Positions 16,488-25,470 of a DNA stretch of 52,941 nucleotides are shown here, piece after piece. A model generated the notes under the pieces. It was not told the origin of the DNA, did not search any database, and saw only the letters and a list, made by a program, of their open reading frames with translations. The first letter of the stretch is position 1. Each line of letters starts with the position of its first letter. This DNA is from an uncultured Pelagibacteraceae bacterium. Lineage in GTDB: Bacteria; Pseudomonadota; Alphaproteobacteria; Pelagibacterales; Pelagibacteraceae. The position numbers were made by a program, and so were the translations under genes. The stretch spans positions 1 through 52,941 of the forward strand of contig CABZTG010000006.1 of NCBI GenBank assembly GCA_902528645.1. Direction: 5' to 3'.

Positions 16488-17726
16488 ATGAAAATAAACA
16501 AGATAATCTTGAGTTTTATTTCTGCAGTAGCAATTTTACTTTCAACTTCAGTTGTATCATTTGCAAAAGTCGTTGGTGATAAAATTGTTTTAGGTGCTGC
16601 TATTTCATTGACTGGAAAATATTCATCTAATGGTGTTCATACGCAAAACGGTTATAACATGGCTGTTGACAGAATTAATAGCATGGGTGGTGTTAAAGTT
16701 GGTGGAAAAACTTATAAGTTTGAAATCATTTATTATGATGATGAATCAAACCCAAAAAGAGCAGCTCAATTAGCAGAAAGATTAATCTCACAAGATGGTG
16801 TTGAGTTTATGCTTGGGCCTTATAGTTCAGGTTTAACAAAAGCAATTGCACCTGTTACAGAAAAATATGGTGTACCAATGGTGGAGGCAAATGGTGCTTC
16901 TAGATCTTTGTTTACTAAAGGTTACAAATATCTATTTGCAGTTTTAGCTCCAGCTAATTTATATCTTGATGTAGCTATTAGAACAGCAGTTGAGTTAAAT
17001 GGTGGAAAAGGTGTAAGAATTGCACAAGCATTTGAACAAGATGCTTTTTCACAAGACGTAAGATTAGGGATTTTAGATGCAGCAAAAGAAACTGGATCTG
17101 AAATTATAATCGACGATAAGCTGCCAAAAGAGCTTAACGATATGGCTGCAACATTAGTTAAAGTAAAACAAATGAAGCCAGACGTTCTTGTGGTATCAGG
17201 ACACACAAAAGGTGCATTAACTGCAATCAGACAAATTGCTGAAATGAAAGTTGATGTTCCAATGTTAGCAATGACACATTGTGATGCTGCGAAATTATCA
17301 AAACAACATGGTAAAAATTCTCAGTATGCATTATGTGCTTCTCAATGGCATAAAACCCTAACTTATAAAGATAACTTCTTTAAAGATGGTATGACTTATG
17401 CGGCAGATTTCCAAAAAGAGTTTGGATATGACCCGCCATATCAATCAGCAGAATCTTCTGCAGCATTGTTAGTGTTCAAGGATGCTTTTGAAAGAGCAAA
17501 TTCTTTCGATCAAAAGAAAGTAAGAGATGCTCTTGCAGCTACGAATATGCAAACATTCTATGGAAATATTAAGTTCGCACCGGGCGGTCAAAATGTTGAC
17601 AAGCCGATGGTACTTTTCCAAGTAATGTGTGATGGCGCTGGGAAATGTGAAAATAAAGTTGTAGCTCCACTGAAGTGGGCTTCAGCTAAATTGATTCACC
17701 CAATTCCTAAGTGGTCTGACAGATAA
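16488..17726 (+). CDS. livK: branched-chain amino-acid-type ABC transporter binding protein
   Basis: The 412-residue periplasmic protein has a signal peptide (MKINKIILSFISAVAILLSTSVVSFA). The mature part begins with the Peripla_BP_6/Leu-Ile-Val-binding fold (IVLGAAISLTGKYSSNGVHTQNGYNMAVDRINSMGG as successive segments, then YYDDESNPKRAAQLAERLI and FMLGPYSSGLTKAIAPV). It delivers ligand to the permease encoded just downstream. A strong terminator hairpin separates it from livH, which would give many copies of the binding protein per transporter. SAR11 Liv systems have broad or unproven substrates, so branched-chain amino acids are only the family default. Confidence 0.88.
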   Translation: MKINKIILSFISAVAILLSTSVVSFAKVVGDKIVLGAAISLTGKYSSNGVHTQNGYNMAVDRINSMGGVKVGGKTYKFEIIYYDDESNPKRAAQLAERLISQDGVEFMLGPYSSGLTKAIAPVTEKYGVPMVEANGASRSLFTKGYKYLFAVLAPANLYLDVAIRTAVELNGGKGVRIAQAFEQDAFSQDVRLGILDAAKETGSEIIIDDKLPKELNDMAATLVKVKQMKPDVLVVSGHTKGALTAIRQIAEMKVDVPMLAMTHCDAAKLSKQHGKNSQYALCASQWHKTLTYKDNFFKDGMTYAADFQKEFGYDPPYQSAESSAALLVFKDAFERANSFDQKKVRDALAATNMQTFYGNIKFAPGGQNVDKPMVLFQVMCDGAGKCENKVVAPLKWASAKLIHPIPKWSDR

Positions 17727-17739
17727 TTGCAAATCTTTA

Positions 17740-17772
17740 AATACCCCCTAAATTCTAGGGGGTATTTTTTTT
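17740..17772 (+). terminator. intrinsic terminator between livK and livH
   Basis: AATACCCCCTA (17740-17750) pairs perfectly with TAGGGGGTATT (17756-17766) around the loop AATTC, and T residues follow to 17772. It is GC-rich for this genome. It lies inside the co-directional liv operon, so partial read-through would lower expression of the permease and ATPase genes relative to livK. Confidence 0.9.
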
Positions 17773-17783
17773 AGAGGTAAATT

Positions 17784-18677
17784 ATGGATTTCATGGTTTT
17801 TCAGTATCCGATGATAACTGTTCAAGCTTGCTTGGACGGGATACTACTTGGAATTTTATTTGCGTTAATTGCTTATGGTATGGCTTTGCAATGGGGGGTG
17901 ATGAATATCATAAACATTGCCCAAGGTGATTTAGTAATTCTTGGTGGTTATATTGCATACTTCATGTATCTTTATGGAATTCATCCAGCATGGGGGGTAA
18001 TTGTATCCCCAATAATAATGTATTTTGTTGGTGTCGGTATTTATAAATTAGTAATCAATAAAGTCGTTGATAGAGACCTGTTTATCTCAATTCTTGCTAC
18101 ATTCGGTATAAGTATTCTTTTTATGCAGCTAATGAACTTTGCATTTGGTGCAGATGTTGTCTTAGCAAATTCAGGTTATGGCACTACATTTTTATTTGAT
18201 AGCGCAGTAGTTTTGCCAAACTCAAAAATATTTTCGGCATTCGTTAGTATCGTTTTTGCTATTGGTTTAGTAATTTATATGAAAAAATCAAAACTTGGTC
18301 GAGCAATCAGAGCAACAGCTCAAAACGCAAGAGCTGCAAAGATTTTAGGTGTAGATACAGAAAAAGTTTATGCAGCAACTTTTGGATTAAATGCTGCTCT
18401 TTGTGGTGTTGCTGGAGCGCTAATTTCAATAACCTTTACAATACATCCTTATATGGGATTACCGTATACAATTAGATCATTTATGATTGTTATTGTTGCT
18501 GGACTTGGCAATTTACCTGGTGTTGCAATGTCAGGGATGGGTCTTGGTGTATTTGAAGAGTTTGCTGATTATATATTAGGAACAGAATTTAGAATAGGTT
18601 CAGTGTTTTTATTATTAGTTTTAATTCTCGTTTATAGAAGATTTAAACTTTCAAGAAAAAGAGAGTATCTAAAATAA
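17784..18677 (+). CDS. livH: Liv-type ABC transporter permease LivH
   Basis: The 297-residue inner-membrane permease has about eight helices and is close to the usual LivH length. Conserved family segments include YGMALQWGVMNIINIAQGD near the N-terminus, the cytoplasmic coupling region SKLGRAIRATAQNARAAKILGVDTEKV, and VIVAGLGNLPGVAMSG near the end. AGAGGT about 10 bases before the ATG is the ribosome binding site. It is the first gene after the intercistronic terminator and overlaps livM by one base (TAATG). Confidence 0.92.
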   Translation: MDFMVFQYPMITVQACLDGILLGILFALIAYGMALQWGVMNIINIAQGDLVILGGYIAYFMYLYGIHPAWGVIVSPIIMYFVGVGIYKLVINKVVDRDLFISILATFGISILFMQLMNFAFGADVVLANSGYGTTFLFDSAVVLPNSKIFSAFVSIVFAIGLVIYMKKSKLGRAIRATAQNARAAKILGVDTEKVYAATFGLNAALCGVAGALISITFTIHPYMGLPYTIRSFMIVIVAGLGNLPGVAMSGMGLGVFEEFADYILGTEFRIGSVFLLLVLILVYRRFKLSRKREYLK

Positions 18678-19726
18678 TGAGTAAAAATGTCATATTATAT
18701 GCTGCAATTTTGATATTTGGACTCGCTGCGCCTTTTGTATTTCCAGCATTTAAAGTTCAATTATCTATTTTGTGTGTATTGATTGTTTTAGCCACCACTT
18801 GGAATATTCAGGGTGGGGAAATGGGATATAACACATTTGGAAATATTCTTTTCTATGGTTTAGGAATGTATTTGTGTGCTTCTGTACAGGTTGGCATGTT
18901 TTTTCCATTAGCAGAGTGGACAGAAAGTGGAGGAGAAAAAACTTTTGTACATACGCCCACACAGTTCTTTCAAGGAATGGCAGCTGGACTTGTAGTAGCC
19001 GCAGTTGTACCAACTATTGTTGCAGGATTAATTGGTTATGCCATCCTAGGACTTAGAGGACATTATTTTGCAATTTGTACTTTAGGTTTAGGCGTTGCTG
19101 CAGGAGAAATTTCTGGTGGTATAGAGATTATTGGAGCAGGACAAGGTTTTACCACACCACCTTTTCCAAACGTTGGTGGTCTAGAGGCAAGAGGAGAATT
19201 CTTTTATTTTTTAAGTTTTGGTGCACTTGTCCTTACATTCATAGCAGTGAGAGCGATTTACTCAACACGTTTTAGATTAATTCTTAATGCGATTAGGGAT
19301 AATGAAGATAAAGCTGAGGCGATGGGAATTGAGACAATGAAATATAAAATAATTGGCTGGATGGTATCAGCATTTTTCTGCGGTTTAGCAGGTGGTATTA
19401 TGGGCGGACTTGTTGGTTACATAGACTCTACCGATGTTGCTTTTGATGGAAGAGAGATGGGAGTATTTATGGTATTGATGGCAATTTTAGGTGGTAAAGG
19501 AACTTTATGGGGTCCTGTGATTGGCGCTACTGTATTTCATATTTTCAAAGAAGGATTTTGGACATTCTTTTTAGGTTGGCAGTATGTTGCTTTAGGTGTT
19601 TTGATCGTTGTCATTGTTATTTATTTCCCAGAGGGAATTATGGGATGGTTGAGAGAAAAATATCCTGAACGATTTGGTGAAGTTGTAGATGAGGCAGATC
19701 GAAAAGCACAGGTAGAACTGAAATGA
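18677..19726 (+). CDS. livM: Liv-type ABC transporter permease LivM
   Basis: The 349-residue second permease of the system has LivM-type segments: NIQGGEMGYNTFGNILFYGLGMY, GLRGHYFAICTLGLGVAAGE, the coupling stretch RLILNAIRDNEDKAEAMGIE, and VLMAILGGKGTLWGPVIGA. It pairs with LivH in the inner membrane. Its start overlaps the livH stop by one base and its own stop overlaps livG by four bases (ATGA), which points to translational coupling. Confidence 0.92.
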   Translation: MSKNVILYAAILIFGLAAPFVFPAFKVQLSILCVLIVLATTWNIQGGEMGYNTFGNILFYGLGMYLCASVQVGMFFPLAEWTESGGEKTFVHTPTQFFQGMAAGLVVAAVVPTIVAGLIGYAILGLRGHYFAICTLGLGVAAGEISGGIEIIGAGQGFTTPPFPNVGGLEARGEFFYFLSFGALVLTFIAVRAIYSTRFRLILNAIRDNEDKAEAMGIETMKYKIIGWMVSAFFCGLAGGIMGGLVGYIDSTDVAFDGREMGVFMVLMAILGGKGTLWGPVIGATVFHIFKEGFWTFFLGWQYVALGVLIVVIVIYFPEGIMGWLREKYPERFGEVVDEADRKAQVELK

Positions 19727-20463
19727 GTATTTTAGAAGTAAATAATGTAAGTAAATCTTTTGGTGGTGTTAAGGCTAATGTTGACATTTCAATGTCAGTA
19801 GAAAAGGGAAAAATATTTGGACTAATTGGTCCAAATGGTTCAGGAAAAACAACTTTATTTAACTCCATTGTTGGTACTTATCCAATAGACCAAGGTTCAA
19901 TAAAATTTAATGGAAAAGAAGTATCTGAATTACCAGTTCCTGTAATTGCTAAACTTGGTTTATTAAGAACTTTTCAACAAACAAGAATTTATGGAAAATT
20001 AAATTGTGTAGATAATATGCTAATCAGTCACAAAGGTAGTGATGAAAGTATATTAAAAATATTCTCAAAAATTCCTCAAGATTTGACTGAAAAAGCAGAA
20101 AATCTTTTAAATTTTGTAGGACTTTATCAAAAAAGAAAATTAAGAGCTGGCGACTTATCTTTTGGTCAGCAAAAATTACTTGAGTTGGCAATGGCCTTAA
20201 TGAATGAACCGGAAATGCTTTTATTAGATGAGCCAACCGCAGGTATCAACCCAACTTTAATCAATGGAATAATAGACAGACTAATTAAAGTAAACCAAGA
20301 TTTTGGAATAACTCTTTTAGTTATCGAACATAATATGAGAGTTATAATGCAATTAGCAGAAAGTATTTATTGTTTAGCTCATGGTAAAATGCTTGCTAAT
20401 GGAACACCGGATGAGATTAAAAACGATAAAAGAGTAATTGATGCATACCTGGGGGCACAATAA
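19723..20463 (+). CDS. livG: Liv-type ABC transporter ATPase LivG
   Basis: The 246-residue ABC ATPase has Walker A GPNGSGKTT (about residues 36-44), signature LSFGQQKLLELA, Walker B MLLLDEPTAG and switch histidine in VIEHNM. SKSFGGVKA and LLRTFQQTRIY near the front are typical of LivG rather than LivF. It energises uptake with LivF at the inner membrane. Confidence 0.92.
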   Translation: MSILEVNNVSKSFGGVKANVDISMSVEKGKIFGLIGPNGSGKTTLFNSIVGTYPIDQGSIKFNGKEVSELPVPVIAKLGLLRTFQQTRIYGKLNCVDNMLISHKGSDESILKIFSKIPQDLTEKAENLLNFVGLYQKRKLRAGDLSFGQQKLLELAMALMNEPEMLLLDEPTAGINPTLINGIIDRLIKVNQDFGITLLVIEHNMRVIMQLAESIYCLAHGKMLANGTPDEIKNDKRVIDAYLGAQ

Positions 20464-21248
20464 TGTCTAATCAATATGAAGTATTAGGAAAGGCTCCTCA
20501 AGCAGATGATTTAAAAAAACTTTCACCTAACGACATTCATCTTACGATTAAAAATATGAATGCTGGTTATGGGAAGATGGAAATTTTACATAATTTTGAT
20601 CTTTATGTTAGTAAGGCTCAATCACTTTGTTTAATAGGTCCAAATGGTGCTGGTAAATCAACAATTCTTCATTCAATTTATGGATTTACCAATATTTTTT
20701 CTGGGAAAATAGAAATTGATGGAAAAGAAATAACCAATTTATCACCAGCTGAAAAATTAAAATCAGTTGGTATTGCATATATTTTACAAGATAATTCTGT
20801 TTTCCCTGATATGACAGTTGAGGAAAATCTTTTAATGGGTGGATTTATCAAAGATAAAACAGAGGAGTCATTTCAAGAAGCTGAAAGAATTCTTGAGAAG
20901 TATGAAAGATTAAGAAATAGAAGAAATCAACCTGCAAAAGTTTTGTCTGGTGGTGAAAGAAGGTTATTGGAAATTTCAAGAGCGCTGGTTATGAAACCAT
21001 CAGTTTTATTAGTTGATGAACCTTCGATTGGCTTAGAGCCAAGATATATTGAAATGGTATTCGAAATTTTAAGAGACCTTCAACAAAATGAAAAAAAAAC
21101 AATTATCCTTGTTGAGCAAAATGCAAAGAAAGGTTTAGAGTTTGCTGACATCGGTTATGTTTTAGTATCAGGACAAACTGCAATAGCAGGTAAAGGAGAT
21201 GAACTCTTAAATAATCCTGATGTTGGACGCCTATTCCTGGGCGGTTAA
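20463..21248 (+). CDS. livF: Liv-type ABC transporter ATPase LivF
   Basis: This 261-residue ABC ATPase has Walker A GPNGAGKST, signature LSGGERRLLEISRAL and Walker B LLVDEPSIG, with the LivF end VLVSGQTAIAGKGDELLNNPDVGRLFLGG in successive segments. About 26 extra residues precede the usual LivF start (before LTIKNMNAGYG). The ATG at 20463 overlaps the livG stop by one base, which supports the longer start. It partners LivG. Confidence 0.9.
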   Translation: MSNQYEVLGKAPQADDLKKLSPNDIHLTIKNMNAGYGKMEILHNFDLYVSKAQSLCLIGPNGAGKSTILHSIYGFTNIFSGKIEIDGKEITNLSPAEKLKSVGIAYILQDNSVFPDMTVEENLLMGGFIKDKTEESFQEAERILEKYERLRNRRNQPAKVLSGGERRLLEISRALVMKPSVLLVDEPSIGLEPRYIEMVFEILRDLQQNEKKTIILVEQNAKKGLEFADIGYVLVSGQTAIAGKGDELLNNPDVGRLFLGG

Positions 21249-21952
21249 TGATTGATTCAAAATATTTTTTGAAAGGTTTTGCATCAATCAAAGGTGTTGG
21301 CAGTCCAGCTATAGCCTTAGGAGCTAGCTTTATAGCAATTGGGGCTCTTTTAAAAAATATTGGTTTTACAATTCAAGAAAGTCTTTTTTCAACTTTTTTA
21401 ACTTATGCCTTACCTGGTTCATTGGTGATGGCAGAGTCACTCATAATTGGTTCATCATTAATAAATATCTTCATTGCTGTTTGGTTAGTAAATGCGAGAT
21501 TGTATCCAATGACAGTTTCTTTAATGCCTTTGTTGATGCACCAAACACAACCTAAATGGAAATATTATTTATCATGTCACTTTATTGCCGTCTCATCGTG
21601 GTTAATTATGAAGGATAATTATGAAGAAATAAAAAAAGAGGCAAGGATAGATTTTTGGATTGGTATTGGTACAGCAACCTGGTCGGTAGCAATTTTCTCT
21701 ACATTTATCGGCTACATTGCATCAGACTTTTTGAATAGAGATATGTTAATTGGGTTAGCAATAATTAATCCAATTTATTTTACTTGTATGATGGTGGGGG
21801 CGATGAAAACTATTAAAATTAGTTTATCAATCATCCTGGGTGCAATATTAGGTCCGGCTTTTTATTTTATATCTCCAGAGTGGTGTATTTTATTTGGTGG
21901 TTTTGTGGCTGGAACAATTGCATTTTTTATTGGAGAAATTAATGACAGGTAA
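21248..21952 (+). CDS. azlC: AzlC-family amino-acid exporter subunit
   Basis: The 234-residue membrane protein has AzlC-type features: an N-terminal segment with G-(A/S)-(S/A)-F, then LPGSLVMAESLIIGSSLINIFIAVWLVNARLYPM across residues 57-90, and helices to the end. AzlC and AzlD together export branched-chain amino acids and analogues in other bacteria. The start overlaps the livF stop by one base, so an exporter is apparently co-transcribed with an importer of the same broad substrate class. It overlaps azlD by 11 bases. Confidence 0.85.
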   Translation: MIDSKYFLKGFASIKGVGSPAIALGASFIAIGALLKNIGFTIQESLFSTFLTYALPGSLVMAESLIIGSSLINIFIAVWLVNARLYPMTVSLMPLLMHQTQPKWKYYLSCHFIAVSSWLIMKDNYEEIKKEARIDFWIGIGTATWSVAIFSTFIGYIASDFLNRDMLIGLAIINPIYFTCMMVGAMKTIKISLSIILGAILGPAFYFISPEWCILFGGFVAGTIAFFIGEINDR

Positions 21953-22265
21953 TATTTTTTTAGTAATCTTAATAACTTCATTAGCGACATTTTTGTCTAG
22001 ATTTTTAGGTGTTGTAAGTTCAGAAAATATTAAAGAAACTTCCAAAATATTTAGATGGTTTAATTGCTTGGCATACTCGACGTTGGCAGCATTAATAGCT
22101 AGGATTGTAATTTTTCCATCAGGATTATTATCTGAAATAGATTACTTAATAAGACTCATTGTAATAATTTTATCAATTGGGCTTTTTTTTATCACTAAAA
22201 AAAATTTAGTTTACCCAACAATTTTCTCTGCTATCATACTTACACTTTTTAGTAGTTATTTATGA
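21942..22265 (+). CDS. azlD: AzlD-family small membrane subunit
   Basis: I start at the ATG at 21942 (107 residues), which gives a hydrophobic AzlD-like N-terminus (MTGNIFLVILITSLATFLSRFLG). The open frame begins at 21894, but that would overlap azlC far more and adds polar residues unlike the family. Four hydrophobic helices match AzlD size and shape. The gene overlaps azlC by 11 bases and the downstream dioxygenase by 4 bases (ATGA), so all three are translationally coupled. Confidence 0.8.
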   Translation: MTGNIFLVILITSLATFLSRFLGVVSSENIKETSKIFRWFNCLAYSTLAALIARIVIFPSGLLSEIDYLIRLIVIILSIGLFFITKKNLVYPTIFSAIILTLFSSYL

Positions 22266-23176
22266 TTGAGAAAATTGACGGATTTGAAATTTATGAAAAT
22301 AAGCAATCTCCAAGGATAATTAACATAGATATAGGAGATGAAATTTTAAATAAACTTATCTTTCCTTTTAATAAGTTTGATATTACTGCATTAGAATATA
22401 AACCGTTTACCAGATTTACTATCGCAAAAAGTTTAGATGATTTAAGTAATAATAAATTATCTAAATTAATTAATAAAATTATTAGAGATCGAAATACAGG
22501 TTGTTTTATTATTAAACCTAAAAATTTAATAACTAAAATTGATGATAGTTTTTTAGTAAAGCTTTCAACTGCTGTTGCACATCTTGTTGGGAACCCTAAT
22601 CATGATGCAATGGCTGGTAAATACTATGCTAGATTTCATGTTAAACATGAGGATAAAAGTGATTCATATTTAAGAAAAGCTTATAAAAATATGGATCTAC
22701 ATACTGATGGAACCTATGTAAAAGAAAAAACTGATTGGTTGTTAATGTCAAAAATAGAGGAAAAAAATGTTGAGGGTGGAGAAACTGCCATGCTTCATCT
22801 CGATGACTGGGAACATTGTGATGAATTATTTAATGATCCTGTCGGAAAAGAAGATTTTCTTTGGGGTTCTCCGAAAAGTAAAAATATTGATTATAAAGTT
22901 GAACATCCAGTATTTTCATCTGATAAAGATGGAAGAGCTCAAATTTCATATATTGATCAATTTCCTGAACCTAAAAATATGAAACAAGGTACTTTTTTAC
23001 AAAAATTATCTGATAGTTTAGAGGAAAGTAATAAGAAGATCATAACTAAACTTCCAGTGGGATCATCTGTAGTAGCAAATAATTATTTTTGGCTTCATGG
23101 CAGAAAAGCCTTTAAAGAACACAAAGATTTAAGTAGAGAGTTATTACGAATTAGAGGTTCTTTTTTTATTAATTAA
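22262..23176 (+). CDS. glaH: glutarate 2-hydroxylase (CsiD/GlaH family)
   Basis: The 304-residue protein aligns well from memory with E. coli CsiD/GlaH over its whole length: LEYKPFTRF, STAVAHLVG, DAMAGKYYARF, SDSYLRKA, LHTDGTYV, LHLDDWEH, YIDQF and NYFWLHGR. The Fe(II) ligands are His147, Asp149 and His279, with Arg298 placed to bind 2-oxoglutarate. The known enzyme converts glutarate to L-2-hydroxyglutarate with 2-oxoglutarate and oxygen, in lysine/cadaverine breakdown. The usual partner LhgO is not in the window. The ATG overlaps the azlD stop, so it belongs to the transport operon. The substrate here could differ from glutarate. Confidence 0.85.
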   Translation: MIEKIDGFEIYENKQSPRIINIDIGDEILNKLIFPFNKFDITALEYKPFTRFTIAKSLDDLSNNKLSKLINKIIRDRNTGCFIIKPKNLITKIDDSFLVKLSTAVAHLVGNPNHDAMAGKYYARFHVKHEDKSDSYLRKAYKNMDLHTDGTYVKEKTDWLLMSKIEEKNVEGGETAMLHLDDWEHCDELFNDPVGKEDFLWGSPKSKNIDYKVEHPVFSSDKDGRAQISYIDQFPEPKNMKQGTFLQKLSDSLEESNKKIITKLPVGSSVVANNYFWLHGRKAFKEHKDLSRELLRIRGSFFIN

Positions 23177-23190
23177 TATAAATTAATCAC

Positions 23191-23196
23191 TATAAG
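23191..23196 (+). promoter_or_regulatory. candidate -10 box before the P5C reductase-like gene
   Basis: TATAAG at 23191-23196 ends 6 bases before the ATG at 23203, with no clear -35 box and no Shine-Dalgarno sequence. It could give an internal leaderless transcript within the operon. Confidence 0.25.
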
Positions 23197-23202
23197 ATAT
23201 TT

Positions 23203-23970
23203 ATGAAATTAGGTTTTATAGGAACTGGAAAAATAACATCTTCAGTTATATCTGGAATATGTTCTTCAAAGATTAATTATAAAAAGATATTTATTTCATC
23301 ACGAAATAGTCTTATTGCAAAAGGATTAAAAAAAAAGTTTAAGAAAATATTTATTGAAAAGGATAATCAAAAAATTGTTGATAATTGTGATTGGATTTTT
23401 TTGGCAGTCACACCAACTGTTGGTGAAAAAATTATTAAAAATTTGAGATTTAGATCTAGTCAAACAATTATAAGTTTTATCTCAACTATAAATCTTTCAG
23501 ACCTTCGAAAAATGATAAAAGTAAAAGCTGACTTAGTAAGAGCTATTCCACTTCCGCCAATTTCTCTTAAAAAAGGACCAGTGCCTATCTGCCCACCAAA
23601 TAGAAAGGTTAAAAATTTTTTTAATAAAATTGGATCTACTATTGAAATTAAAAATGAAAAATTATCAATTAATTTTTGGTCAACGTCAGGAATGATGGCA
23701 TCTTATTATGAAATATTAAATGTGATGAGTACTTGGTTGATAAAAAAAGGTATTAAAAGATCTGATGCACAGAAGTATATAACAACTTTATTTTTAGCCT
23801 TATCTGAAGATGCAGTCGTAAATTCAAAAAAAGATTTAAGACATTTAGTTAAAGAATCTCAAACTCCAAAAGGTTTAAACGAACAAGGTTTAAAAGAAAT
23901 GAGTAAGAGAGGGGCCTATAAATCTGTAGTAAATGCACTAAATAAAATTTACCAAAGACTTAACAAATAA
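23203..23970 (+). CDS. pyrroline-5-carboxylate reductase-like protein
   Basis: The 255-residue protein begins with a Rossmann motif (MKLGFIGTGKITSSVISGI), then LAVTPTVGEKII, a segment like the ProC core (VRAIPLPP, where ProC has (V/I)R.MPN.P), and a helical C-terminal half typical of ProC dimers. ProC reduces pyrroline-5-carboxylate to proline with NAD(P)H. The changed PLPPISL segment and the lack of the usual ProC C-terminal signature suggest a paralogue acting on another imine. It starts 26 bases after the glaH-like gene and ends 3 bases before the second livG. Confidence 0.7.
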   Translation: MKLGFIGTGKITSSVISGICSSKINYKKIFISSRNSLIAKGLKKKFKKIFIEKDNQKIVDNCDWIFLAVTPTVGEKIIKNLRFRSSQTIISFISTINLSDLRKMIKVKADLVRAIPLPPISLKKGPVPICPPNRKVKNFFNKIGSTIEIKNEKLSINFWSTSGMMASYYEILNVMSTWLIKKGIKRSDAQKYITTLFLALSEDAVVNSKKDLRHLVKESQTPKGLNEQGLKEMSKRGAYKSVVNALNKIYQRLNK

Positions 23971-23973
23971 TTA

Positions 23974-24759
23974 ATGTCAGAAAATATTTTAGAAATAAAC
24001 AATCTATCAAAATATTTTGGTGGATTAGCAGCGGTATCAGATTGTTCACTTAAAGTTAAGAAGGGAACTATAACTGGAATAATCGGTCCTAATGGATCAG
24101 GAAAAACTACCTTATTTAATTTGATTGCTGGAAATCTAAAATGTTCAGCTGGTAGTGTCATGTTTAACAACGAAAATATAACTGATGTACCGGCATATGA
24201 ATTATTTTCAAAAGGTTTACTTAGAACCTTTCAAATTGCACATGAATTTACAAATTTATCAGTTTTAGAAAATTTAATGATGGTTCCTGGTAACCAGTCA
24301 GGTGAACAATTGATAAATGCTATATTTAAACCTTCATTAATCATGAAAGAGGAAAATATTATTAAGCAAAAAGCCATTGAAGTTATAGAGTTTTTAAATT
24401 TAGGGCATTTAAGAAATGAGCTAGCAGGAAATTTATCTGGTGGTCAAAAAAAATTATTGGAGCTTGGTCGAACAATGATGGTAGATGCAAAGTTAGTTCT
24501 ATTAGATGAAGTCGGTGCAGGTGTGAATAGAACACTACTGAAAGACCTTGGCACAGCTATTGAAAAACTAAATAAAGAAAAGGGATATACATTTTGTATG
24601 ATTGAACATGACATGGATTTCATAGGGAGATTATGTGATCCTGTGATTGTAATGGCTGAGGGATCAGTATTATTTGAAGGTTCAGTGGAAGATGCAAAAA
24701 AAGACGAAAAAGTAATTGAAAGTTATTTGGGCAGGGGATCAAAAATTAAGGATAATTGA
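23974..24759 (+). CDS. livG: ABC transporter ATPase, LivG-like (second Liv system)
   Basis: The 261-residue ABC ATPase has Walker A GPNGSGKTT, signature LSGGQKKLLELG, Walker B LVLLDEVGAG and switch histidine in MIEHDM. GLLRTFQIAHEF is typical of LivG. In Walker B, DEV replaces the usual DEP; the catalytic Glu is kept. It is the first of four transport genes in a second Liv-type set whose binding protein lies convergently at 27973-29154. Confidence 0.88.
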   Translation: MSENILEINNLSKYFGGLAAVSDCSLKVKKGTITGIIGPNGSGKTTLFNLIAGNLKCSAGSVMFNNENITDVPAYELFSKGLLRTFQIAHEFTNLSVLENLMMVPGNQSGEQLINAIFKPSLIMKEENIIKQKAIEVIEFLNLGHLRNELAGNLSGGQKKLLELGRTMMVDAKLVLLDEVGAGVNRTLLKDLGTAIEKLNKEKGYTFCMIEHDMDFIGRLCDPVIVMAEGSVLFEGSVEDAKKDEKVIESYLGRGSKIKDN

Positions 24760-24761
24760 TA

Positions 24762-25469
24762 ATGGCATTTTTTGAGGGAAATAAGATGACTGGTGGATAT
24801 GGAAATGGTCCAGATATTATTAATTCGTGCTCAGTGAATGTCGACAAAGGTGAAATTGTTTCAATCTTAGGTCCTAATGGTGCGGGAAAATCAACAGCGA
24901 TGAAGGCAATGCTAGGTTTATTAAATTTAAAATCTGGCTCAGTCATAATTGACAATAAAGATATTACACAATTATCTCCACAAGATAGAGTTAAGTCAGG
25001 AATTTCATTTGTACCTCAAACGAAAAATGTTTTTGCAGGAATGACTGTTGAGGAAAATTTAGAAATGGGAGCCTTCTTAATTAATGAAAGTTATAATTCA
25101 GTAATCAATGAAATCTATGAGTTGTTTCCAATATTAAGTGAAAAAAGAAATCAATTAGTTGGTGAATTATCAGGAGGGCAAAGACAACAAGTTGCACTTG
25201 GTAGGGCACTAATGATCAAACCATCAGTTTTAATGTTAGATGAACCAACCGCAGGAGTTTCACCAATTGTAATGGATGAATTGTTTGATCATATTGTAAA
25301 AGTTAAACGTACAAATGTTGCAATACTTATGGTGGAACAAAATGCCAAACAAGCACTAAGTATTTCAGACAGAGGTTATGTGTTAGTCACAGGAGAAAAT
25401 CGTTATTCAGGATCAGGAAAAGAATTACTAAATGATCCAAGAGTAAGGAGTTCATTTTTAGGCGGTTGA
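24762..25469 (+). CDS. livF: ABC transporter ATPase, LivF-like (second Liv system)
   Basis: I choose the ATG at 24762 (235 residues) over a TTG two codons earlier. Walker A GPNGAGKST, signature LSGGQRQQVALGRAL, Walker B LMLDEPTAGVSP and the end VLVTGENRYSGSGKELLNDP identify LivF. It follows livG by two bases and its stop is one base before the next permease. Length is normal for LivF, unlike the extended copy of the first system. Confidence 0.88.
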   Translation: MAFFEGNKMTGGYGNGPDIINSCSVNVDKGEIVSILGPNGAGKSTAMKAMLGLLNLKSGSVIIDNKDITQLSPQDRVKSGISFVPQTKNVFAGMTVEENLEMGAFLINESYNSVINEIYELFPILSEKRNQLVGELSGGQRQQVALGRALMIKPSVLMLDEPTAGVSPIVMDELFDHIVKVKRTNVAILMVEQNAKQALSISDRGYVLVTGENRYSGSGKELLNDPRVRSSFLGG

Positions 25470-25470
25470 T

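Noticed and set aside
18765-19275. Several overlapping short open frames inside livM on both strands
   Set aside because: They lie wholly within a well-supported permease gene and encode low-quality sequence with no recognisable features.
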